Shown one piece after another: positions 56,700 through 64,000 of a DNA stretch of 64,000 nt. This DNA is from Hydrogenovibrio sp. JE_KL2 (lineage in GTDB: Bacteria > Pseudomonadota > Gammaproteobacteria > Thiomicrospirales > Thiomicrospiraceae). Each line of letters begins with the position of its first letter. Within the stretch, counting starts at the first letter, position 1. The position numbers and the translations under genes were made by a program. Location of the stretch: assembly GCF_009296185.1 (NCBI RefSeq), contig NZ_WBJR01000001.1:620001-684000 (forward strand), written 5' to 3'. The notes under the pieces are model-generated. The model was not told the origin of the DNA. It saw nothing but the letters and a program-made list of their open reading frames with translations, and did not search any database.

Positions 56700-57893
56700 T
56701 TAGACGTTAATCAATCCGTCTTTACGGAACATATCGCGAATACCTCGAATCGCCTGACGCGTTCTGTGTTCATTCTCAATTAAACCGAAGCGCACATGAT
56801 CATCGCCATAGTCACCGAATCCGATACCCGGTGCCACCGCCACTTTCGCTTCTGTTAAAAGTTTTTTAGAAAACTCCAACGATCCCATTGCTTTGTATTC
56901 TTCTGGAATCGGTGCCCATACAAACATAGTCGCCTTAGGCAGCTCCACATTCCAACCAATGGAGTTCAACCCCTGACACAAAACATCTCGTCGTGATTTG
57001 TACATATCACTGATTTCCTGCACGCAGTCTTGAGGTCCTTCCAAAGCGGTGATTGCCGCAACCTGAATCGGGGTAAAGGTTCCATAGTCTAAATAAGACT
57101 TCATTCGTTTCAAAGCATAAACCAACTCAGGATTCCCTACCATGAAGCCAACCCGCCAACCCGGCATGTTATAGCTTTTAGATAGCGTGTAAAACTCTAC
57201 GGCAATGTCTTTAGCACCTTCTACCTGCATAATAGAGGGTGCAACATAACCGTCAAATGCAATATCTGCATAGGCTAAGTCGTGGATAACCCAAATATTG
57301 TGTTCTTTAGCTATGGCAACTACCTTCTCGAAGAAAGGCAAATCAACCGTTTGTGTCGTCGGGTTGCCAGGGAAGTTCAGAACAAGCATCTTAGGTTTTG
57401 GCCATGACTCTTTGATAGCCTTTTCCAACTCTTCAAAGAAGTCGACATCCGGTGTCATACGCACATGGCGAATATCAGCACCTGCAATGACGAAACCATA
57501 TGGGTGAATAGGATAAGCCGGGTTTGGAACCAAAACCGTGTCCCCTTTATCCACTGTAGCCAAAGCTAAGTGCGCCAAGCCTTCTTTAGAACCGATGGTG
57601 ACTACCGCTTCTGTTTCATAGTCCAAATCAACATCAAACTTAGTTTTGTACCAGTTGCAAATGGCGCGTCTTAAACGAGGAATCCCTTGCGACACTGAAT
57701 AACGATGCGTCCCTTCACGCTGAACAACTTCAATCAACTTATCAACGATATGTTTCGGTGTATCTTGATCTGGGTTCCCCATACCAAAATCAATAATGTC
57801 TTCGCCTCTACGGCGGGCCTCGGCTTTTAACTCACCGGTGATGTTGAATACATAAGGAGGAAGTCGTTTTATTCTCTGAAAGTCGCCAGTCAC
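56700..57893 (-). CDS. alaC: Alanine-synthesising-type transaminase (AlaC-like)
   Basis: 397 aa from GTG 57893, chosen since the family begins just before [14 protein letters not shown], with AAGG about 9 bp upstream; a TTG at 57932 gives a longer frame. [23 protein letters not shown] and [19 protein letters not shown] (PLP Lys) mark this class I aminotransferase. The group makes alanine, glutamate or related amino acids; placement before hom is widespread and may reflect aspartate-family metabolism (inference). Confidence 0.88.
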   Translation of the reverse strand: MTGDFQRIKRLPPYVFNITGELKAEARRRGEDIIDFGMGNPDQDTPKHIVDKLIEVVQREGTHRYSVSQGIPRLRRAICNWYKTKFDVDLDYETEAVVTIGSKEGLAHLALATVDKGDTVLVPNPAYPIHPYGFVIAGADIRHVRMTPDVDFFEELEKAIKESWPKPKMLVLNFPGNPTTQTVDLPFFEKVVAIAKEHNIWVIHDLAYADIAFDGYVAPSIMQVEGAKDIAVEFYTLSKSYNMPGWRVGFMVGNPELVYALKRMKSYLDYGTFTPIQVAAITALEGPQDCVQEISDMYKSRRDVLCQGLNSIGWNVELPKATMFVWAPIPEEYKAMGSLEFSKKLLTEAKVAVAPGIGFGDYGDDHVRFGLIENEHRTRQAIRGIRDMFRKDGLINV

Positions 57894-58052
57894 GGAAATG
57901 AACCTTGTAAAAAAACGCACGAAATTGTGCAAATGCTGTGAGATAAGTTTAAGCTGTTAATGATATACAGAAATGCCCGATTCCGTCAATGCATTTGCGC
58001 TATAATTACGGCTAAAATAAGCACTAAACATGAGATTTCAACGAGCTGTTTT

Positions 58053-58421
58053 ATGAAGTTTACCGAACACAGAGATTCCAACATCTTAACAGTGAAAAAC
58101 TACCAGGTTGGGGGCGTCAAAGTAAATAATGATTGGATCAATCACAGTTGCTATCTGAACCAAAAAAATCTGGTCGAAAATTGGGCTTGCACCACACTTG
58201 ATGCCCTCAACGAATCTCGTCTGGATGAGCTATTTCTGCTACAACCGGAAATCATCATTCTTGGCACCGGAGAAAACCAACAATTCCCTGCACCGAAATA
58301 TTTTGCCTATTGTGCACAGAGAGGCATTGGACTTGAAGTGATGGATAACGCGGCTGCTTGTAGAACTTACAATGTTTTGACTACTGAGCAACGAGAAGTC
58401 GTACTAGCGCTGATTATTTAG
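58053..58421 (+). CDS. Mth938-like domain protein (DUF498)
   Basis: 122 aa from ATG 58053; the frame extends upstream without support. YQVGGVKVNNDWINHS and QPEIIILGTGENQQFP with GIGLEVMDNAAACRTYNVL are the Mth938/NDUFAF3 fold motifs. Human NDUFAF3 is a complex I assembly factor; bacterial function is unknown. It is divergent from the alaC-like gene and convergent with nlpD. It contains repeat copy 8. Confidence 0.87.
   Translation: MKFTEHRDSNILTVKNYQVGGVKVNNDWINHSCYLNQKNLVENWACTTLDALNESRLDELFLLQPEIIILGTGENQQFPAPKYFAYCAQRGIGLEVMDNAAACRTYNVLTTEQREVVLALII
58095..58112 (+). repeat. Dispersed repeat copy 8 (inside Mth938-like gene)
   Basis: AAAAACTACCAGGTTGGG; the core at 58103-58112 is exact, and the left part differs at two bases. 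Read as CAG-GTT-GGG, as in aroA. Confidence 0.7.
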
Positions 58422-58431
58422 CCTTGCAACA

Positions 58432-59214
58432 TCAGCGCAGGAATTTTTGATGGAAAAGCGGTTTAGCATCGACTTTTCGTCCATGGTAACGTGCCTCAAA
58501 AAACAGCTGCGGTTCTTGCACATCTCCGGTAGCCCCAACTGTTGCAATCAGAGCGCCCTTCTTTACTTCTTGCCCTTCTTTCACCAATAGACTGTCATTG
58601 TGTGCATAAATCGTAAGATACCCATCATCATGCTTAAGAATGATTAACCTTCCGTAGTGTTCAATGCCACTACCTGAATAAACCACTTCACCCTGCTCTA
58701 CAGCATAAACGGCTTCACCAACTGGCGCCTTAATCACTAAAGCATTGTTCCCTGCGGAATCACTGAGAAATTGGTAGTTATACGGCTTACTCAACGGCCA
58801 GCCAAAACCGGATGTTGCGTCCATTTTGGGTGCCTTATGTTCGCTTTTAGAGAAGTTGTGTACCAAAGGGGCTTTGATAACTTTGCGGGGCAACACCAAC
58901 TCTTGTTTGATGTACAAGGTATAAGGTGGGTGTAACCCATTGACATCCGCCAACTTCATCATGTCTACACCACAACGGTTGGCAATGGTGCTCAGCGTGT
59001 CTCCTGAGCGAACCACATAAGGAGAGGTACAACCTGATCCAGATTGACTTCGAGGTGAAATTCTATCTTCTTGACCAAACATTTTATCTTGGTCATTAAA
59101 GTATTGATCACCGCCATTCCAACCTCTGTATTTGGCTGGTGAGCAAGCATAGAGTGACAGGCAAGAAAGCATCAAAAGCAAATTTCTAACGATGCGAAGG
59201 CTATTTCGTCTCAT
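58432..59214 (-). CDS. nlpD: NlpD-like murein hydrolase activator lipoprotein
   Basis: 260 aa. A lipoprotein signal ends at lipobox LYAC (Cys near 24). A LysM domain (about 64-110: YVVRSGDTLSTIANRCG) precedes an M23 peptidase-like domain (about 135-258). The M23 metal ligands are lost (FFEAR in place of the HxH-bearing motif), so it should activate an amidase rather than cut peptidoglycan. Coupled to yqaA by ATGA. rpoS, usually next, is absent. Confidence 0.88.
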   Translation of the reverse strand: MRRNSLRIVRNLLLMLSCLSLYACSPAKYRGWNGGDQYFNDQDKMFGQEDRISPRSQSGSGCTSPYVVRSGDTLSTIANRCGVDMMKLADVNGLHPPYTLYIKQELVLPRKVIKAPLVHNFSKSEHKAPKMDATSGFGWPLSKPYNYQFLSDSAGNNALVIKAPVGEAVYAVEQGEVVYSGSGIEHYGRLIILKHDDGYLTIYAHNDSLLVKEGQEVKKGALIATVGATGDVQEPQLFFEARYHGRKVDAKPLFHQKFLR

Positions 59215-59795
59215 GAATTCAGGTGTTTGATTAGCAAGTAACCTAATACTAACACAATTGTTCCATAGCCTAAATAATCAACCGAACGTCGAATTTGAGC
59301 CTCATATTTCTCGCCACCTTTTTTCATTAAAAAAGCGACCAGATAAAAACGCGCGCCTCGCCCGACCAGAGAGGCGATGATAAAAGGCAGGATTGCCAAG
59401 TGCATTGCACCTGAAGCAATAGTGAAAAGTTTATAGGGAATAGGACTAAACCCAGCTAAAAACACCACCCAAAAACCATACTGATTGAAAAAACCTTCTA
59501 CCTGATGATATTTATCAAGGTAATACATCGACTCGATAATGGGCAGCACGGCATCCAGCATCAAATAGCCGATTAAGTAACCCAATATCCCGCCAAATAG
59601 CGAGCCTAGCGTGGTAATCAAAGCAAAACGATAGGCTTTTTCAGGTTGGGACAGTGCCATCGGCATGAGCATGACATCCGGCGGAATCGGGAAAAAAGAA
59701 GACTCGGCAAAACTCATTCCAGCAAGGTACCAAGGTGCTTTGGGGTGTTTAGACCAACTAATTGCCTTGTCGTATAGTTTGGTGAATATTCTCAT
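59211..59795 (-). CDS. yqaA: YqaA-family DedA-like membrane protein
   Basis: 194 aa from ATG 59795, five bp after the pcm stop. FAESSFFPIPPDVMLMPMAL, GSLFGGILGYLIGY and FSPIPYKLFTIASGAM with a glycine/arginine pair match YqaA/DedA (SNARE-associated) proteins with about five helices. Members are linked to lipid flipping or envelope homeostasis. It is inserted between pcm and nlpD. Confidence 0.87.
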   Translation of the reverse strand: MRIFTKLYDKAISWSKHPKAPWYLAGMSFAESSFFPIPPDVMLMPMALSQPEKAYRFALITTLGSLFGGILGYLIGYLMLDAVLPIIESMYYLDKYHQVEGFFNQYGFWVVFLAGFSPIPYKLFTIASGAMHLAILPFIIASLVGRGARFYLVAFLMKKGGEKYEAQIRRSVDYLGYGTIVLVLGYLLIKHLNS

Positions 59796-59800
59796 AATGG

Positions 59801-60532
59801 TTATTCTGACTCCGTCACTAGACCTGTTTTCATTGGAACAAACAACACTTCGCCCAAACACTCTTCTTTGACACCGGTCGATGTCTTGATGAAGCCGTAT
59901 AAGTACTGTTTTTCTTCCCCTATCGGCATAATCAAACGACCATTTTCACAGAGTTGTTCAATAAGCTCTTCAGGAACTTTAGCAGGTGATGCCGCTGAAA
60001 TAATACCATCAAAAGGTTTGTGCTTAGGCCAGCCCCAATGTCCATCTGACAAGGTAAAATCTATATTGTGTAGTTCTAGTTTTGCTAGAACATTCTGCGC
60101 ACGGTTCAGTAAAGGTTCAATGCGTTCGACGCTGTAAACGTGTTTTGCCATGAGTGACAAAATTGCCGTTTGATACCCTGAACCCGTCCCGATCTCTAAT
60201 ACCTTATAAAGCGGGCCATTTTGAAAAAGCCAAGAGGTCATTTTGGCAACAACCCAGGGTTGGGAAATGGTTTGACCATAACCGATTGGAAGCGCTGTAT
60301 CCTCATAAGCCCGAGTTGCCATCGCTTCATCCAAAAAAAGATGTCTGGGTGTGACTCGAATGGCATTTAGCACCTCCGCATCATTAACACCATGATCGAT
60401 CAGTCTTTGCACCAAACGATTGCGGGTTCTTTGTGAAGTCATCCCAAGACCTTGGTTGTCTCGAAAAGCTTCATTAGGATAAATAACTTGTTGTTGAGTG
60501 AAGGTAGAAAGTTCTGAAAAGTCGAGTTTCAT
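59801..60532 (-). CDS. pcm: Protein-L-isoaspartate O-methyltransferase
   Basis: 243 aa. ALPIGYGQTISQPWVVAKMT and VLEIGTGSGYQTAIL (SAM motif I) with VPEELIEQL are diagnostic. It methylates isoaspartyl residues in damaged proteins. E. coli Pcm begins at the equivalent of Met31 here (MTSQRTRNRLVQRL), so the first 30 residues may be an overlong start. It lies 6 bp after surE, the standard pair. Confidence 0.95.
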   Translation of the reverse strand: MKLDFSELSTFTQQQVIYPNEAFRDNQGLGMTSQRTRNRLVQRLIDHGVNDAEVLNAIRVTPRHLFLDEAMATRAYEDTALPIGYGQTISQPWVVAKMTSWLFQNGPLYKVLEIGTGSGYQTAILSLMAKHVYSVERIEPLLNRAQNVLAKLELHNIDFTLSDGHWGWPKHKPFDGIISAASPAKVPEELIEQLCENGRLIMPIGEEKQYLYGFIKTSTGVKEECLGEVLFVPMKTGLVTESE

Positions 60533-60538
60533 CGCCGT

Positions 60539-61282
60539 TTAATTAAACCAATCTGAAAGTTTATTAAGCATGTCATAATGCGTTAAATCTATTTTCAACG
60601 GCGTCACAGATGCATAACCGTTTTCGACAGCATAAAAATCTGTCCCTTCACTGGCATCTTCAGCTTCGCCTGCAGGGCCAATCCAAAAAATATGATTCCC
60701 CCTTGGATCTTGGTGCTTAACGACCCGCTCCGAGCAATGACGTTTACCCAACCTGGTCATTTTTATCCCTTTAAGGTCTTCTACCGGAATATCTGGGACG
60801 TTAATGTTCAAGATGGTATCGGCATCCAGAGGCATGTGATGGAAATCTTTCAAGAACAATCTTAAAACTTCACTTGCTGTTTCGAAGTGACGATCACCAC
60901 ACAATGAAATGGCAATAGAAGGTTTTCCTAAAAAGCGCCCCTCTGTCGCCGCAGCAACAGTTCCTGAATATAGAACATCATCGCCCATATTCGCTCCGGC
61001 ATTAATACCGGAAATAACCATATCGGGCTGGTAGTCCAGCGCACCATTAACCGCAAGGTGAACACAATCGGTAGGTGTTCCATTAACGCAGAAGATATGT
61101 TCTTCCTGCTGGGTCATGCGTAAAGGTTCTGTAAGGGTGAGAGAATTGCTGGCAGCACTTCTATTACGATCTGGAGCGACAATCATCATCTCGGAATGAA
61201 AGTCAGTGGCATTTAAACATTCGTATAATGCACGTATACCAGGTGCGTTATAGCCATCATCATTTGAAAGCAGGATTTTCAT
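60539..61282 (-). CDS. surE: 5'/3'-nucleotidase SurE
   Basis: 247 aa. ILLSNDDGYNAPGIRAL (metal-binding Asp pair), APDRNRSAASNSLTL and ISGINAGANMGDDVLYSGTVAAA are SurE motifs. It dephosphorylates nucleotides, probably in stress survival. It is first of surE-pcm-yqaA-nlpD. The gene contains repeat copy 9, in codons for MTRLGK. Confidence 0.95.
   Translation of the reverse strand: MKILLSNDDGYNAPGIRALYECLNATDFHSEMMIVAPDRNRSAASNSLTLTEPLRMTQQEEHIFCVNGTPTDCVHLAVNGALDYQPDMVISGINAGANMGDDVLYSGTVAAATEGRFLGKPSIAISLCGDRHFETASEVLRLFLKDFHHMPLDADTILNINVPDIPVEDLKGIKMTRLGKRHCSERVVKHQDPRGNHIFWIGPAGEAEDASEGTDFYAVENGYASVTPLKIDLTHYDMLNKLSDWFN
60747..60764 (-). repeat. Dispersed repeat copy 9 (inside surE)
   Basis: The minus strand reads AAAAATGACCAGGTTGGG; the core (60747-60756) is exact but the left part is degenerate. 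It is the third reading frame used by coding copies (AGG-TTG-GG). Confidence 0.55.
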
Positions 61283-61440
61283 GTACTTATAATTTTAAAC
61301 AATAAACTGAAAGAGATTACCCGATCACAGCTTAGACTAGAAAGCGTAACCTGCAATAAACGAAATACATTCTACACCATTCATTTTAATGTGAAGCTAA
61401 AATACACATAAGTTCTGATTCAAAACTAAGCCTTCAAAAT

Positions 61441-61995
61441 ATGACTCGAAACAATGACGAAATGAATAGTGATGAAAAAAGTTTGTTTGCGGAAGCAATG
61501 AGTGACGTAACCCCTTTGCAGCTGTCTTCTAATAAGGTTGCGGCGGAAGTAAAGCCTCGCCCTGTCAACGCAAAAAAGTCAATGCGTTCGAGTACACGCT
61601 TTAACGCTACAGACCTCTATAACGAGCCAGCAGACAAAGTTTCAGCGCACGAAACACTGTTTTTTCAACGCTACTCATTGAGCAAAAGTGACTTAAAAGC
61701 ATTGAAAAACGGTAGCTTTCAATATAACTGGTCAACTGATCTTCATGGCTTAACTGAACTTGAAGCTGAAAAACAACTTATCGATTTTCTTAGTGACGCG
61801 TTGTTGCATGAACAAAAACACGTGTTAATTGTTCATGGAAAAGGTTACCACTCAAATACAGAACAGCCTGTTTTAAAGAATCTTGTCAACCAAGTCCTAA
61901 GAAATTGGCCACACATTATTGCGTTCTGCAGTGCAAAGCCAAAAGATGGTGGAACTGGCGCAACCTACGCTTTTCTAAAACTCAAGAAAGTTTAA
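61441..61995 (+). CDS. Smr-domain protein
   Basis: 184 aa. A disordered N-terminal half (about 1-90) is followed by an Smr domain: TDLHGLTELEAEKQLIDFL, VLIVHGKGYHS and CSAKPKDGGTGATYAFLK. The DLHG and HGKG motifs suggest nuclease activity, as in SmrA/SmrB. It is divergent from surE and convergent with ftsB. Confidence 0.88.
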   Translation: MTRNNDEMNSDEKSLFAEAMSDVTPLQLSSNKVAAEVKPRPVNAKKSMRSSTRFNATDLYNEPADKVSAHETLFFQRYSLSKSDLKALKNGSFQYNWSTDLHGLTELEAEKQLIDFLSDALLHEQKHVLIVHGKGYHSNTEQPVLKNLVNQVLRNWPHIIAFCSAKPKDGGTGATYAFLKLKKV

Positions 61996-62015
61996 GACAA
62001 TATCGCAAGAAAGAC

Positions 62016-62369
62016 TTACTTAGCTTTTTCAGCTGTAGATGTAGTTTTTTCTGGATTGTTTTTTTGACTGACATCAGCTGTATTCTTAGCTTCTGGCTGG
62101 AGTTCTATTACCTTAACAAAGGCTTCATCTTTGCCAATCATTCCCAGTTTTTGTCTAGCAATGGTTTCAACTGAATTTTTCTGTGATTGCAGGACATAAA
62201 CTTCTTTTTTTAAGTCTGCATTTCGAGATTCAAGCTGTTGAACTTTATCTTCTAAGGTTCCCAGCTTTTTTTGAAGAGATAGGTAATCGCTTATGCCACC
62301 ATCAGATGACAATAAGCGAATCAGCAACAAAAAAATAACCGTTCCAAGAACAACATAGACCGTTTTCAA
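62016..62369 (-). CDS. ftsB: Cell division protein FtsB
   Basis: 117 aa. A membrane helix (about 3-19) and a coiled coil (about 28-65) with KNSVETIARQKLGMIGKDE match FtsB of the divisome FtsQLB complex. A low-complexity tail of about 30 residues (rich in K, E, T and N) is longer than in E. coli FtsB (103 aa). It follows eno, as in most gammaproteobacteria. Confidence 0.9.
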   Translation of the reverse strand: MKTVYVVLGTVIFLLLIRLLSSDGGISDYLSLQKKLGTLEDKVQQLESRNADLKKEVYVLQSQKNSVETIARQKLGMIGKDEAFVKVIELQPEAKNTADVSQKNNPEKTTSTAEKAK

Positions 62370-62388
62370 AGAACGATTTCCTTTTCGA

Positions 62389-63681
<1,293 letters not shown>

Positions 63682-63754
63682 CTATTTTCGTTAATACTTT
63701 TAAATTCAAATCATTTTACGTAACCAATATGTCACACAAGTGACAACTGGCGTT

Positions 63755-64000
63755 TTACAGTAATTCGTTTTCAATGAAGCCCTGTGTTTTAACAACTTCA
63801 TCAAGTCGCTTCATTGTTTCTAGCAATGGCATTAATTTGCCAAGCGGCCACATGTTAGGCCCATCAGACAACGCATTCGCTGGATCAGGGTGTGTTTCCA
63901 TAAATACACCTGAAATCCCTGCGGCAATTGCTGCGCGTGCCAATACCGGCACCATTTCTCTTTGACCACCAGAGGTCGTTCCTTGACCACCCGGCTGCTG
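63755..64000 (-). CDS. kdsA: 2-dehydro-3-deoxyphosphooctonate aldolase (KDO-8-P synthase), C-terminal part
   Basis: About 80 C-terminal codons; the rest lies beyond the window edge. [23 protein letters not shown] is KdsA up to the barrel end, and the tail [21 protein letters not shown] is diagnostic. It makes KDO 8-phosphate from arabinose 5-phosphate and PEP for lipopolysaccharide. The kdsA-eno order is standard. Confidence 0.93.
   Translation of the reverse strand, partial: QQPGGQGTTSGGQREMVPVLARAAIAAGISGVFMETHPDPANALSDGPNMWPLGKLMPLLETMKRLDEVVKTQGFIENELL

Noticed and set aside
59642-59650. CAGGTTGGG inside yqaA as a tenth repeat copy
   Set aside because: Only 9 of 10 core bases and no A-rich left part; may be a decayed copy or chance.

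Overview
The window is a stretch of gammaproteobacterial chromosome, almost entirely single-copy core genes with short intergenic gaps. No phage, insertion sequence, plasmid or CRISPR array was seen. The gyrA-serC-pheA-hisC-tyrA-aroA-cmk-rpsA-ihfB-lapA-pyrF order, the surE-pcm-nlpD block, the kdsA-eno-ftsB block and the recJ/thrC/hom neighbourhood are typical of Gammaproteobacteria. A CbbY-type sugar phosphatase suggests a Calvin-cycle autotroph. From overall protein character I infer a sulfur-oxidising autotroph of the Thiomicrospira/Hydrogenovibrio/Thiomicrorhabdus group; this placement is an inference, not a measurement.

Layout. 1-10 kb (+ strand): end of gyrA, then serine/aromatic amino acid synthesis (serC, pheA, hisC, tyrA, aroA), cmk, rpsA with a hairpin leader, ihfB, lapA and pyrF. 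10-15 kb (- strand): rpoN followed by a bicupin protein and a two-component system. 15.5 kb: a site nearly identical to the E. coli XerCD site dif, so the window very probably spans the replication terminus. 15.6-20 kb (-): a monoheme c-type protein, arsC-like, xseB, xseA (with an extra N-terminal domain) and dusA. 20-26 kb: relA (+), then the oxidative pentose phosphate operon gnd-zwf-pgl (-). 26.4-28.6 kb (-): four tRNA genes behind a strong promoter, and gltX. 28.6-33.9 kb: two divergent TDT/SLAC1-family membrane proteins, an M61 peptidase, slyX and a BASS transporter. 33.9-39 kb: DUF445, rluB, an M50 protease, yciO, rnm (-), then yciB and yciI (+), recalling the enterobacterial yci neighbourhood. 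39-41 kb: a LexA/UmuD-like protein without a DNA-binding domain, a half-size asparaginase and a frameshifted EamA transporter. 41-47 kb: darP, ligA, zipA, an FGGY pentulose kinase and cbbY. 47-50.7 kb: an unusual dksA, a two-domain kinase, two small proteins of unknown role and an esterase. 50.7-58 kb: recJ, thrC, an RpfE-like protein, hom and an alaC-like aminotransferase. 58-64 kb: a Mth938-like protein, nlpD, yqaA, pcm, surE, an Smr protein, ftsB, eno and the end of kdsA.

The most interesting signal is not a gene. An 18-bp sequence, AAAATCTGCCAGGTTGGG, occurs exactly four times, and its 10-bp core CCAGGTTGGG occurs nine times on the two strands; chance would give about 0.1. Copies lie just after stop codons and also inside five unrelated genes in different reading frames. 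One copy is paired with a partial inverted copy in a hairpin. This resembles DNA uptake sequences of naturally transformable bacteria more than a transposable repeat, but the function is unproven. Other points of note are the dif site, a DksA that has lost three of four zinc cysteines, an XseA carrying a DUF5710-like domain, a protein built only of flagellar-rod-like end segments, and a lapA start codon placed directly after a terminator.
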